A stretch of DNA of 64,000 nt from Sphingobacterium sp. UBA4616 (GCA_002386525.1 DGIS01000008.1:204199-268198), one strand, 5' to 3'. Positions 1-9,600 are shown, counted from the stretch's first letter. A program made the numbers and translations. Notes: a model not told the origin generated them from the sequence alone.

Positions 1-1
1 T

Positions 2-196
2 ATCCATGATGGTAACAATAAAAACGAAGTTAGTAAACTTGATCGACTTTACTTAGACGATTTGATTTCCCTGCTTTGGGTCGAATATTTGATCAGGACA
101 GTTGAATATCAATCTGCTTATATTCCTAAAATATTTCTTACTATTTTTAAAACGTGTTGTTGTATCTTAATAGAGGACGACAGCTTTTTGGATTAA
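2..196 (+). CDS. C-terminal end of an unidentified upstream protein (partial)
   Basis: Frame 2 is open from the left edge to a TAA at 194-196, giving about 64 residues with ordinary composition (acidic and Leu-rich, ending in EDDSFLD). The stop lies 11 bases before the ATG at 208 of the next gene, as expected for two genes in one transcript. I do not recognise the family. The open frame could be chance, but its length and the tidy junction with the next gene favour a real C-terminus. Confidence 0.45.
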   Translation: MHDGNNKNEVSKLDRLYLDDLISLLWVEYLIRTVEYQSAYIPKIFLTIFKTCCCILIEDDSFLD

Positions 197-207
197 AACA
201 AAATATA

Positions 208-1737
208 ATGATTGTAAGAGTTACAGTTTCTGCTTTTTTGGTTGCTATTTTTAGTCTCATCGCGACCCTACTTGTACATGAAGCAGATTTAAATATGATT
301 TATGCGGCTTTCTGCTGTTCGCCGTATTTTATTATTCTCGCGTTGGTTTATTTTCATTTCGATGTTTTTAGGAAGAAATTTAGTAGGGTAGTGAAGCAAA
401 AAATCGTTTTTGAATTTGGTTACGGATTTCTATTTTATTGCTTTTTTTCTTTCTTGCTTCCAGTATTACTTTATTTATTTACGTTAGATAATGCGTACGA
501 ACATCGTTATTATGCGGATTTAGTTGGGGTAATTAAGGAAATGCTGCCTTGGATGTTAACAATCAGTGCATTCCTCTCCTTATCGAGCGGCGTGATGATA
601 ATCTGGGCAGTAACATCCTGGAAATATGTGCTGTTCACGCTATTCGGACTTCTGGTTTCACTCCCGGTTATATTTGCATTATCAACGACTATAAGCGCAT
701 TTAATGAACGACGGGAGGCACGTCTCAGGCAGGAAGATCATGTTAAGAACGGACGCTATACATGGTCCTGCTCGATGAGTAACCCAACAGCTTATCCGGT
801 TCAGTTATATAATGGACGTTTTATCTTTCCAAAAGATGAGGATTACAAATTTACGTTTAGTGAGGGCAATATTGTGAACTATCATGGCGTGTGGGGACAA
901 GCAGGAGGTGGTTCGTATGAACAAATGATGTCAATACCTAAAGCATTGGATGTGACTTGGTATTCATTCGTTGAAGATGCTTTTTATCGGATGGAGGGTG
1001 CGATTGATTACAATAAATTACGGACACTTTTCAGCACGTCATTTCAAGAAAAAGGAGCGAACAAAACTGTGGACGAACATTATAATAAGATTATTTTGGG
1101 TTTTGCTCCGGGGGGCGTACTGGTGATATGGGTCACGGGCACAGGACGTCGTCAAATTGAAATCGGCCGATATCAAGCTAAGAAAGTAGTGATCAAAGCT
1201 ACGGATCAATACAAAGGAAATGGGGCGTATGGAAATATCTTTAATAAGGAATGGCGAGAAACGGTATTGTCCGACACTTCAATTATTCCTTCGGAGATTC
1301 AGCAAGCAATTGCAAATAAACCTATTCCGTATGGTTATTGGGATAAATTGCGTATGCGCTATCAGTTGCAGCCAAAATTTATTTTTTCTTCCGACATTAA
1401 AGCTTTCGATGCAGATTTTGAGTTTTTTAATGCAGAGCGTTTTGTCTTTGATGAGAGCGGCCGGTATATGGAAATGGAGGCTCGAGGCCTTCCGAAAGAT
1501 ATTTACATCAAATGGTATGATCAGCATAATAACCGCTGCGCCGCCCGGTTTATTTTTGATGAAGATGAAACTTTTAAAAACTTTGCTTCATTTTTCAGTG
1601 ATAAAAGGGGGGATAGCGCCGAACTGGCGATCAGTGTCGATACAAAGACTAAAATAGCAACAGCGACATTGAGTAATCATAGCGCGAAAAAGATGCTTTT
1701 AAAAACCGAGGTAATCGAGTATGGAGCCCATTTTTAG
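208..1737 (+). CDS. DUF2931 family protein with N-terminal membrane domain
   Basis: Unknown function. The first roughly 170 residues contain four or five hydrophobic segments. The rest is soluble and carries the block I associate with DUF2931: a VTWYSFVEDAFYR stretch, then LGFAPGGVLVIWVTGTGRR and IEIGRYQA. A longer frame opens at a GTG at 154, but that start overlaps the upstream frame. The ATG at 208, 11 bases after that frame's stop, is preferred and gives 509 residues. DUF2931 proteins as I know them are mostly shorter lipoproteins, so a polytopic membrane domain is unusual. Such genes often sit in clusters near secreted effectors in Bacteroidota, so an immunity-type role is possible, but nothing here proves it. 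Family call fairly sure, function unknown. Confidence 0.75.
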   Translation: MIVRVTVSAFLVAIFSLIATLLVHEADLNMIYAAFCCSPYFIILALVYFHFDVFRKKFSRVVKQKIVFEFGYGFLFYCFFSFLLPVLLYLFTLDNAYEHRYYADLVGVIKEMLPWMLTISAFLSLSSGVMIIWAVTSWKYVLFTLFGLLVSLPVIFALSTTISAFNERREARLRQEDHVKNGRYTWSCSMSNPTAYPVQLYNGRFIFPKDEDYKFTFSEGNIVNYHGVWGQAGGGSYEQMMSIPKALDVTWYSFVEDAFYRMEGAIDYNKLRTLFSTSFQEKGANKTVDEHYNKIILGFAPGGVLVIWVTGTGRRQIEIGRYQAKKVVIKATDQYKGNGAYGNIFNKEWRETVLSDTSIIPSEIQQAIANKPIPYGYWDKLRMRYQLQPKFIFSSDIKAFDADFEFFNAERFVFDESGRYMEMEARGLPKDIYIKWYDQHNNRCAARFIFDEDETFKNFASFFSDKRGDSAELAISVDTKTKIATATLSNHSAKKMLLKTEVIEYGAHF

Positions 1738-1895
1738 CACGTTAAGCTACCTCAGCAGTATCTTTACGGCATCCCATAAATCTCAACAGATTAGGTTTTC
1801 GCCTAAGTACTTTGTACAATGTGTGCTGGAGTTAAGGAATGTTAAAACTGATATACAATCTTTTTATTTCGCTATATTCATGACAGCGTTTACAT

Positions 1896-1907
1896 GTTAT
1901 CGATAAC
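1896..1907. repeat. 12-bp perfect palindrome upstream of the small membrane gene
   Basis: GTTATCGATAAC is a perfect palindrome, followed at once by a partial repeat of its right half (CGATAACG). It lies 50 bases before the ATG at 1958, where an operator could sit. No regulator is identified and the motif is short. Confidence 0.3.
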
Positions 1908-1957
1908 GATAACGCCAATTTAAATCTCTTTTCCAATCCTTATTGAGTCATAAGCAA

Positions 1958-2287
1958 ATGGTACGATTGAGTTTAAAATTTTTTAGATTCATAATTCTTT
2001 TTAATCTATGGGTGACCGTCTGTATTCTTTGGCAGTCGCAACGTTTTATGTTGAGATCCATTGATACAGCGTCGTTCTTCATGTTCATATTCTGGTTGAA
2101 GGTTTTCGGTACTATTCTATCTGTTGCCGTCGAATATCTCTTTCACCTTTCTAAAAAGAAAATATTTCTTAAAAACCTCCACCTTTCGCCGAGTCGGATG
2201 CTAATAAGGCTTACTGGAATAGATTTATTGTTATTTATAATACTATGTCTGATATTGAAATGCTTTATGATCGCAATTTATACCTAG
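1958..2287 (+). CDS. small hydrophobic membrane protein, likely partner of the ABC ATPase
   Basis: A 109-residue protein with three probable membrane segments: near the N-terminus (FRFIILFNLWVTVCILW), in the middle (FFMFIFWLKVFGTILSVAVEY) and near the C-terminus (LLLFIILCLILKCFMIAIY). A TTG 15 bases upstream could also start the frame; the ATG at 1958 is preferred. Its last 43 bases overlap the start of the ABC ATPase gene in another frame, so the two are probably translationally coupled. I do not recognise a family. It is too small for a normal ABC permease, so it may be a membrane anchor or an accessory subunit. Confidence 0.6.
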   Translation: MVRLSLKFFRFIILFNLWVTVCILWQSQRFMLRSIDTASFFMFIFWLKVFGTILSVAVEYLFHLSKKKIFLKNLHLSPSRMLIRLTGIDLLLFIILCLILKCFMIAIYT

Positions 2288-2922
2288 ATAGTCTATCGTT
2301 TAGCCGTGGTGGAAGAAAGATCATTTCAAATCTTTTTTTGACTTTTGGGCCGAACGAGGTGATTGGAATATTGGGAAAAAATGGAAGCGGAAAGTCTACG
2401 CTAATGAATATCATATTTGGAGAGACCAAACCTGATTTTGCATTTATGCGTTGCCAAGGTGTAAAATTTGAAAAGGGATACCGAACGAAGGAGATTGTAT
2501 ATCTGTCCCAAGAAGGCTTTTTACCTCGAGAATTGCGGCTTTCTGAAGCAATTCGTTTTTTTGAAATAGATGATTCTCATTTACTGGAACTTTCATTTAT
2601 TCATGAAAATTTAAATAGGCATCTGGGTAACCTCTCGTTAGGAATGATCCGCTTTATTGAAACCTTAATACTATTGCATACCAAACATTCTTTTGTTTTA
2701 CTTGATGAACCCTTTGTCGGACTTAGTCCTATTTTTATTGAGGTGATTAGCGCGCACATTGAACGTGTCAGACATCGCAAAGGAATATTGATAGCTGATC
2801 ACTATTTTAGGCAAGTTATGGATGTAAGCGATCGCTTATATCTTCTAAAGGATTCCCATTTGATCCATGTCTCGAATCAGGAGGATCTCGTATTTGAAGG
2901 GTATATAAAACAAATAGATTAA
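2245..2922 (+). CDS. ABC transporter ATP-binding protein (orphan)
   Basis: A 225-residue ATPase. Walker A is GKNGSGKST (about residues 44-52), the Q-loop lies in VYLSQEG, Walker B with its catalytic Glu is in SFVLLDEPFVGLSP, and the H-loop His is in IADHYF. The signature motif is degenerate, LSLGMIR instead of LSGGQ-R. The layout resembles stand-alone LptB/LivF-type ATPases. It overlaps the small membrane protein gene by 43 bases. No permease or substrate-binding gene is nearby, so substrate and direction are unknown. An alternative ATG sits five codons downstream. The stop codon lies inside the following terminator stem. Confidence 0.85.
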   Translation: MSDIEMLYDRNLYLDSLSFSRGGRKIISNLFLTFGPNEVIGILGKNGSGKSTLMNIIFGETKPDFAFMRCQGVKFEKGYRTKEIVYLSQEGFLPRELRLSEAIRFFEIDDSHLLELSFIHENLNRHLGNLSLGMIRFIETLILLHTKHSFVLLDEPFVGLSPIFIEVISAHIERVRHRKGILIADHYFRQVMDVSDRLYLLKDSHLIHVSNQEDLVFEGYIKQID

Positions 2923-2952
2923 TCAGGTAAGTTGTACTTGATTAATCTATTT
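2912..2952. terminator. bidirectional terminator between the ABC and YceI genes
   Basis: Two perfect 14-base arms (AAATAGATTAATCA at 2912-2925 and its complement at 2939-2952) enclose a 13-base loop. The stem includes the ABC gene's stop codon. It separates two convergent genes, and the AT-rich arms would serve both. Confidence 0.65.
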
Positions 2953-2983
2953 GATGCCATGAATGACTTATTGCTATAAAAAA

Positions 2984-3667
2984 TTATTTAGCATTTTTTG
3001 CGGTAACATTAAGCTCGATGTCAACGTTTTGTGCAATCATCCAATCTTGTGGGTTACCTTCTGTACCGTAAGTAAGTCCCCAATCTTGTCTTTGGATCGT
3101 AAATTTAGAGTAGAATGTTACCTCGTCACCATTGAAGGTAATTTTTGCAGGGAACGTTACATTTACCGTTTTATCTTTGATCGTCAAATTACCACTAACT
3201 GTATTTGTTGCGTCAGCAACAACACTTTTTCCTTGTGCCGCATCGAATGGACCGACTTTGGTGATTTCAAATTTCGCAGTTGGATATTTGGCTACGTCAA
3301 AGAAATCAGCACTTTTTAAATGCGCATCCAAATCTGATGATTTTTTACCACCTGAAGTTGTAGGATCCACCGAAGCAGAATCGGTAAGAATAGAATTCAC
3401 ATCGATGGTGAAAGTACCACCGGTTACAGCATTATTTTCGACGGATAGCGTACCCTCGCTTTTCAGAACACCATATCTTGGATTTAAACCACCTTTGTGG
3501 TATCCAGTCCATTTCAATGAACTTTTATCTGCTTCAACAGTGTAAGTTTGTCCTTTTTGTTCAGTTACTTCCTGTGCAGTTGTTGTTGTTGCTTTATCAC
3601 CATTTGTGTTTTGACAAGAAGCCAACAAGAGGATAAGGGCTAAACCCGAAATTAATTGCTTTTTCAT
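2984..3667 (-). CDS. YceI family lipoprotein
   Basis: A 227-residue YceI-family protein. YceI proteins are lipocalin-like beta-barrels that bind isoprenoid or other amphipathic molecules. It begins with a lipoprotein signal (MKKQLISGLALILLLASC, Cys at about 18) and a Thr-rich linker. The YceI core starts near YTVEADKSSLKWTGYHKGG and includes DAHLKSADFFDVAKYPTA, SGNLTIKDKTVNVTFPAK and the C-terminal DVDIELNVTA-like strand. It diverges from an HxlR regulator, and a perfect 20-bp palindrome lies between them, so redox- or quinone-responsive control is plausible. Family certain; ligand unknown. Confidence 0.93.
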   Translation of the reverse strand: MKKQLISGLALILLLASCQNTNGDKATTTTAQEVTEQKGQTYTVEADKSSLKWTGYHKGGLNPRYGVLKSEGTLSVENNAVTGGTFTIDVNSILTDSASVDPTTSGGKKSSDLDAHLKSADFFDVAKYPTAKFEITKVGPFDAAQGKSVVADATNTVSGNLTIKDKTVNVTFPAKITFNGDEVTFYSKFTIQRQDWGLTYGTEGNPQDWMIAQNVDIELNVTAKNAK

Positions 3668-3756
3668 TTTTTTATCGTTTTATTGTTATATGTTATATAC
3701 GATTTAAACTTTGACAGCATCAACGCTGCCAATCTGAGCTTTTGATGCTGCTGGTA

Positions 3757-3764
3757 CAAAGGTA
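3757..3764 (-). promoter_or_regulatory. candidate -7 element of the YceI gene
   Basis: The minus strand reads TACCTTTG, an exact match to the Bacteroidota TAnnTTTG element, 90 bases before the YceI start. No good -33 TTTG is visible. The 20-bp palindrome begins where that element would lie, so a protein bound there would interfere with the polymerase. Confidence 0.45.
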
Positions 3765-3790
3765 GAATATAGATAGTTTATTTTTGGTAT

Positions 3791-3810
3791 TAGTTTCCTT
3801 AAGGAAACTA
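3791..3810. promoter_or_regulatory. perfect 20-bp palindrome, probable HxlR operator
   Basis: TAGTTTCCTTAAGGAAACTA is its own reverse complement with no spacer. It lies midway between the divergent YceI and HxlR genes. HxlR-family regulators bind as dimers to dyad-symmetric sites, usually near their own promoters, so this is the natural operator candidate. It abuts the likely -33 region of the YceI promoter and lies about 40 bases upstream of a TAnnTTTG match facing the HxlR gene. Confidence 0.65.
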
Positions 3811-3849
3811 CTTTCCAAAAAGATAGTGCCTTATCACTTTATAAATCTG

Positions 3850-3857
3850 TATTTTTG
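3850..3857 (+). promoter_or_regulatory. candidate -7 element of the HxlR gene
   Basis: TATTTTTG matches TAnnTTTG exactly and faces the HxlR gene, 115 bases before the ATG at 3973. No TTTG lies 20 bases upstream, so support is modest. Confidence 0.35.
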
Positions 3858-3972
3858 TTGGAAATTTAGGTCAACGAAACGGAGACGCTCTAGTCAACTG
3901 ATCTAAGAATGATCGTCTATGGAATTAAAAATACCACTGGCGGCCGGCAATAGAAGAATAAAAAATAGCGAA

Positions 3973-4356
3973 ATGAAAAAGGAAGCAACTTTAACGTCGT
4001 CGGGTGTATGTAAAACGCGCATGTTAGCCATCAATGATAGCATGGAAATTTTGGCAGGAAAATGGAAATTCCATATCATCGGTACCTTATTGTTAGTGGA
4101 GAAATTACGTTTTATGGAACTATTGCGCGAAGTTGATGGGATTGGAGCCAAAATGTTATCTAAGGAACTTCAGGATCTGGAAATGAATCAATTGATCAGA
4201 AGAACGGTGCTTAACACTAAGCCTTTGACTGTTGAATACGAATTGACTGAATGTGGTAAAACTTTGGGACCCATCATCGACGAAATTGCCAAATGGGGGA
4301 TTACCTACCGCAGCAAGCTGCACACAAAACAGGAGGATGTTGTGTCTGAAATTTAG
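3973..4356 (+). CDS. HxlR family winged-helix transcriptional regulator
   Basis: A MarR-like winged-helix DNA-binding protein of the HxlR group, which often senses reactive electrophiles or redox state through an N-terminal Cys. Visible features: a Cys in SSGVCKTRML before the core, the hallmark MEILAGKWKFHIIGTLL, then RFMELLREVDGIGAKMLSKEL (recognition region) and the wing VEYELTECGKTLGPII. The frame also allows an ATG at 3919 (145 residues). The ATG at 3973 gives 127 residues, the usual family length. It is divergent from the YceI gene across the 20-bp palindrome, so it probably controls that gene and itself. Family certain; signal unknown. Confidence 0.9.
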   Translation: MKKEATLTSSGVCKTRMLAINDSMEILAGKWKFHIIGTLLLVEKLRFMELLREVDGIGAKMLSKELQDLEMNQLIRRTVLNTKPLTVEYELTECGKTLGPIIDEIAKWGITYRSKLHTKQEDVVSEI

Positions 4357-4429
4357 TGCTTGAAATCAAAACCGCGATAGAAATGTGCTTTTTTAAAGAA
4401 AACTGCTGCCGGATAGCGCATACTAAAGT

Positions 4430-4819
4430 CTACAGGCATGTTCTAAGCGGGGAAGGGTTTTCAAGCAGTTCAGCTATGCGATTTTCTAGGTCTTCTAGAT
4501 CGAAAGGCTTGGCAAGGTAGCTATCGGCTCCAGCCCGCTTTGCAAGCGTTTCAATATCGGTATTTGCAGATAGATAAATCACCGGGATATCTCGATATAA
4601 AGGATGATTTTTGAGTAGCCGGGTGGCTTCAACACCGCCTATTTTTGGAATCCAATTGTCCATCAGAATTAAATCTGGACGTACTTCCTCCACTTTTTCA
4701 ATGATGTCATGAGAGGTTTGTGAAACGGCTATATTATAACCATTTGTTTCAAGAATTATTGTACATATCTCAAGGACATGCTTATCATCGTCCAACATCA
4801 GTATAGTTTTGCTTCCCAT
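4430..4819 (-). CDS. stand-alone response regulator receiver protein (CheY-like)
   Basis: A 129-residue protein that is a single receiver domain without output domain. The acidic cluster is D10-D12 (LMLDDDKHVLE), the phospho-acceptor is D54 (DLILMDNWIP), the switch Ser is S84 (VIYLSAN) and the conserved Lys is K104 (YLAKPF). All residues needed for phosphorylation are present. No histidine kinase is adjacent. Its partner could be one of the kinases elsewhere in this window (48.6 kb, 60.5 kb) or another kinase. Single-domain receivers act by protein-protein contact. Confidence 0.9.
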   Translation of the reverse strand: MGSKTILMLDDDKHVLEICTIILETNGYNIAVSQTSHDIIEKVEEVRPDLILMDNWIPKIGGVEATRLLKNHPLYRDIPVIYLSANTDIETLAKRAGADSYLAKPFDLEDLENRIAELLENPSPLRTCL

Positions 4820-4993
4820 GGTATCGCTTAAAAAAGTGGTGCTAAATTAAATAAAAAGCGTTAGGGAAAGCATAGGGTAAAATACCGATTCGAATAAGTA
4901 GAAATCCGCTTTTTTTGGCATAAGTTGACGGTAAAGTTACGCATGAGTTTAAACTGCCAAATCGTGCAGTTTACAGGCCGTCTTGCCCGTCAT

Positions 4994-6532
4994 TTATAAA
5001 GGAAGATTTTTTTTTCTTTTTTCTGATGCTATTTCATTTGATACGCGTTTATTGATATTAATTTTAGCGTTAATAAAAGAGAAGACCGTTGTTCCATGTT
5101 CACGCGCATAGCTGTTTGTGACGGAGTCTGCTACCATGGATTTTTTAAAGAAAGGGCCCGTTGTTTCCAACTCTATCCCGCGCTCCCAATAGTTCTTGAC
5201 ACGGATCAAATTGGTGTATTTTTTACTCAGATCAAACCAATTGATATAATCTGCATTGAACGAAACAGCTTTAATTCCCAGTTTCGAGTAGTAATTTATA
5301 GCACCAGCCTGCCCATAATTGTCGCAAAGAACAAGTGTATTTTCTGGATCAGGCATCTGGCGATAAATACTGTCTACTTTGTGGGCAAGTTCCTTCCAAC
5401 CTAACATATCGGCAAAGTCTTGCGGAAGAGCGTGTTCTTTGCCATCTTCCCAGGTTAACATGCCGTAGTTCCTATACTTCTCGGGATGGTCAACAATGTA
5501 AGCTGGATTCCGATTGGGAAATGCTATGTTATAGACGGGGAGAAATAAAACGACCGTTAGAGCGATCAAGACTGGCTTTAGAATTTTACCTGTTTTGTTT
5601 TCCAAAAGTGATGAAATATAAACTGCACCAAAAGCAAAATAGACTGGATAAATGCCTATCGCATAATAATCCTTCGCTCTGAGAAATAAGAAAATACCAA
5701 TGGTAACAAAAAACGACCAGAAGAACAGGCGATAAGGTTTAAATATTGGATATTTTACAAGAGCATATAAAGCGAAAATTAAAACGGGAAAAGTACCGAA
5801 GAAAAACAGAAATTGAGAACGTAAAAAGCTCCAGCGATTCACATTGACAAGCTGCGTGGCCTGAAGCTCTTTAAAATGAGCGAATACCGGGAAATTATTT
5901 TGATATTGCCATATTAAATTCGGTAAGATAATCACTATAGCGAGGAGTAGGCTACCATATAATTTTCGTTCCATAAAAACTTTCCGTTCGGGTACGAGCG
6001 CAAGAGCAGGAATTAAGCCTAAGATCAGAAATACGATGTTATATTTATTCAAAAAACCGAAGGCGAATACGATGGCAATATAAAACAGCCATTTAGGTTG
6101 CCGGTTGTTCAAGTACTGTATGATGAGGTAGTATATGGCGGTCCAGCACAAAACATCCAAAGAATTTGGCTGGTACAAACCATTCAGGCGGAAGAGTACG
6201 GAAAACATGATGCAGCAGCTGCCAAATAGGAGCGCAAAGAGATTTCCTTTCAGTGCCGCTATTGTTTTCCAAACAACTAGCACTGTTAAGGCTCCGTACA
6301 ATGCTGGAAAGAATTTGATCAAGAATTCTGAATTCCCGGCTATTTTAATGAGGTATGAGGTCCAGGAGGTCAGTGGGGGTACAGAGAGGTAACCCCAGGC
6401 TAAATGGTTTGCCTGATCAAGATGTAAAAATTCGTCACGCTGTAATTCGTATACCGGACTAATCAAGTGATATTGAATGACGAATTTTAAAAGGATAAGG
6501 CTAATTAGGATAATTCGATGTTTTAGTGCCAT
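4994..6532 (-). CDS. glycosyltransferase family 39 / ArnT-like integral membrane protein
   Basis: A 512-residue polytopic membrane protein of the PMT/ArnT superfamily, which transfers sugars from polyprenyl-phosphate donors on the periplasmic side of the inner membrane. After the first membrane helix comes the characteristic acidic loop ELQRDEFLHLDQANHLAWGY followed by VPPLTSW. In this family that loop carries the catalytic Asp/Glu. About ten further hydrophobic helices follow, then a soluble C-terminal region of roughly 150 residues (for example LVLCDNYGQAGAINYYS). The acceptor cannot be read from sequence. It is a single gene, not obviously in an operon with its neighbours. Confidence 0.85.
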   Translation of the reverse strand: MALKHRIILISLILLKFVIQYHLISPVYELQRDEFLHLDQANHLAWGYLSVPPLTSWTSYLIKIAGNSEFLIKFFPALYGALTVLVVWKTIAALKGNLFALLFGSCCIMFSVLFRLNGLYQPNSLDVLCWTAIYYLIIQYLNNRQPKWLFYIAIVFAFGFLNKYNIVFLILGLIPALALVPERKVFMERKLYGSLLLAIVIILPNLIWQYQNNFPVFAHFKELQATQLVNVNRWSFLRSQFLFFFGTFPVLIFALYALVKYPIFKPYRLFFWSFFVTIGIFLFLRAKDYYAIGIYPVYFAFGAVYISSLLENKTGKILKPVLIALTVVLFLPVYNIAFPNRNPAYIVDHPEKYRNYGMLTWEDGKEHALPQDFADMLGWKELAHKVDSIYRQMPDPENTLVLCDNYGQAGAINYYSKLGIKAVSFNADYINWFDLSKKYTNLIRVKNYWERGIELETTGPFFKKSMVADSVTNSYAREHGTTVFSFINAKININKRVSNEIASEKRKKNLPL

Positions 6533-6616
6533 CTAAAATTTGATTATGGTTATCTTTTGCTAAATTACGATTAAATGCTATTCACATCGAGGTGTTTCAT
6601 TGTTAACTGATAGCAT

Positions 6617-9600
6617 TTATGTGGGAGTAAGTATATTTGCTGCTGCGTTTTTTTGAAATTCACTTGGAGTTAGCCCAAAAGCTGCTTTAAAGCAGGTGGC
6701 AAAATAACGGGGATCGGAGAAGCCTGTTTCAAAGGCGACTTCACTAACAGCAATGGATCTGTCTTTTTCCATGATCTGACACGCATGTTTTAGCCGTATA
6801 TTTTTAATAAATTCACTGGGAGATACATTCAGCAGAACTTTGGTCTTTCGATATAGCGTTGATTTGGATAGGCCCAATATATCTCCCAGCTTGATCACGT
6901 CAAATTGATCGTCGGCAAGATGTTCTTCGACAACTTGAATCATCTTCTGAACAAATTTTTCATCTAAAGGTGTATGATCGAGTGTCGAAATATTAATCTG
7001 CGTGTTATGCTGAAAAACGAGTTGACGACAACGTTTATTAATAATAAAACTTTGGATTTTGGCTTCCAGAACCTTAATCTCAAAAGGCTTGCTAATGTAA
7101 CCGTCTGCACCAGCTTGATAGCATTCTATACGATCTTCAATACTATTTTTGGCAGTCAGTAGTAAAATAGGGATATGATTGAACTCTGCATTGGATTTGA
7201 TCGTCTTGCATAACTGGAGTCCATCGAGTTCAGGCATCATAATATCGCTCACAATGATATCTATTTCAGTATGTTCGAGTACTTCCAGACCTTTTAGTCC
7301 ATTGTGAGCAATATGTACCTGATAATTTTGAGCTAAAATTCGCGCCATAGTCGAACGAAGTTCTTCATTGTCTTCCACCAATAGGAGGTTGAGCTTGGAT
7401 TGTGTTGCATTTTTGGGTGTACTATCATCAACGGTATTCGATTCCATAATGGTAGCCTTAATTTCTTCAACAAAAGGTTGTTCCATGACAGCGATCCCTT
7501 GGTTATGGTAATACAATTTATCTACCGGAACCGTGATTTGGAAGTTACTTCCGATATGGCGTTGGCTTTCTACATGAATTTTGCCATGATGCGCCTCTAT
7601 CAGCTGTTTGGTCACGGATAGTCCTATACCATTACTTTCAAGATGTTTTGTGGATGTATTGGTGTAGAAAGCTGTGAAAATTTTCTCCATGTCTTCGGGA
7701 TAAATTCCTATACCAGTATCGCGAACATAGATGAATAGTCTGTTGCAGCCCATGCTTTCCTCTACATGATAGGAGAGTGTAATCTTTCCACCTTGCTCCG
7801 TATATTTAAATGCATTGGATAAGAGATTGAACAAAATTTTGTCAATTTTGTCAACGTCATAGAAAAGGATTTCAGGACAGTCTCCATGCTGAATTTCAAA
7901 GTCGATTTTTTTCTTTTTGGCAATGGGGCCAAAATGCATGTCACCCAATTGGGTAACAAAAGAAGGGAAATTAGACGCGCTGATTTGCAGTTTCATGCTG
8001 TTATTTTCCATTCTTCGGAAGTCTAGGATTTGTTGGAGGAGCCGTTTTAGACGACTGAGGTTAAGACGCATTTTATCGAATTGCTCCAAATTATTCTTTG
8101 TAGTCATCTGCACATCGTCAACTAAACAAGAGATAATTGTAAGAGGCGTCAGCAGGTCATGTGAAATATTGGTAAAATAACTGAGCTTGGACTGCGCAAG
8201 TTCTTTCGTCTTTTCCTTTTCGATCTGCGCTATCTTTAAATCACCGCTCAATTTAAGACGTTTGACAGAATAGCTAATAAAAAAGAAAGCAATGCCGATA
8301 AACGCACAGGCGTATAGAAAATACGCTAAATTACTCTCATAGAAGGCAGGCTTTTTTATGATTTCAATTTGAGTAGAAGCTGTATTCCACTTATTGTACA
8401 AATCGGTTGACTTGACTAAAAACCTGTACTTTCCTTTACTTAAATTGTTGTATGTCGCAAAAATACGATCTCGCGGAGCGTAGATCCATTCTTTATCTAC
8501 CCCTTCTAATTTATAAGCGTAACGTATTTTTCCTTTCTGGTTAAAAGGTAGGGCAGAAAACGATATTTCGATATTTTGGTCTTGGGGATTCAGTGTTAAA
8601 CTAGCAATATCATCGCTAAATAGCTCCTTTTCGGATTCCAAAACAATGGATCTATTGTTTATTTTTATATCTGAAATAAGGACTTTTTCGTTAAAATCCG
8701 GTAAGATGCTGTTATCATCCAGTTGAACAATTCCATTGTACCCGCCAAAGTAAATGGTATTGGAGCTCCTGTCTACAGCAAAAGCCCGTTTTGAGAACAT
8801 GTTGACTTGGAGGCTGTCAGCTGTAGAAAATTCACTTATATGCTTGTTCGCCTGGTTGATCTTGTATAAATTTCGTGTCGTAGACAGCCAGGTGTAGCGA
8901 TCGAGACAGACAACATCGAGCAGTTGGTTTTTCTCAAATAATGTACTGTTGGCGATTTCTGATACTTTTTGGCCTGCGAGTTGATAATTCAGTAACCTAT
9001 TATCTTTGGTGCCAATCCACAGATTACCGCCCCGATCAGCATCCATCGTTTCAATCTGATCCGTTCGTAATCCTGGCGTCTCCTTTCCAATGTGTCTGAT
9101 TATGGACTGTAAATTGCGGTTATCGATACAATAGATTCCGTTTTCTTTGGTTGCGATCCAGATAAGGTTTCCCTTCCCTTGGGCAATCGCTACGGGCTGA
9201 TCCTTTATCTTAGCAATCATCGTGATAGGTTCCGATTCCGATTTTTTTATGAGGAGGCCCTGCGTCGTTGCAATCCAGAGTCGTTTTTGCGAATCCGTAA
9301 AGAAAAATGAAGGTTTACCTTGATGTCTGATCTGTTGAACTAAATCGATCTTCCGTAAGAATTTGATCGTATTGTTTTTCTTCTGAAAAACATTGATCGA
9401 AGCTTCATAGGCAGAGCCGACCCACAGTTCCTGTCCAAAATCTGTGGCACAGGTAACAGCACGGATCGAAATTAGATCCCTGAAATTGGAATTGCTGTAT
9501 GTATTGAGTTGATTTGTTTTCGGAGATAGGCTACCAAATCCAAAACGTTCCAGATTGAACCAAAAGATTCCGGTTTGATCGCGATAGAGCATATTTAGAT

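Noticed and set aside
154..207. GTG start that extends the DUF2931 protein by 18 residues
   Set aside because: It would overlap the upstream frame ending at 196; the ATG at 208 gives a clean gene junction and starts directly before the first membrane helix.
1721..1906. 61-codon frame overlapping the end of the DUF2931 gene
   Set aside because: No protein-like features; it overlaps a real C-terminus and ends at the palindrome.
4950..4973. hairpin TAAACTGC / GCAGTTTA downstream of the glycosyltransferase gene
   Set aside because: Arms of only 8 bases and no T-run on the relevant strand, so a terminator is not supported.
6574..6612. inverted repeat AAATGCTAT / ATAGCATTT near the HTCS stop
   Set aside because: Loop of about 20 bases and no T-run; could be chance in AT-rich DNA.
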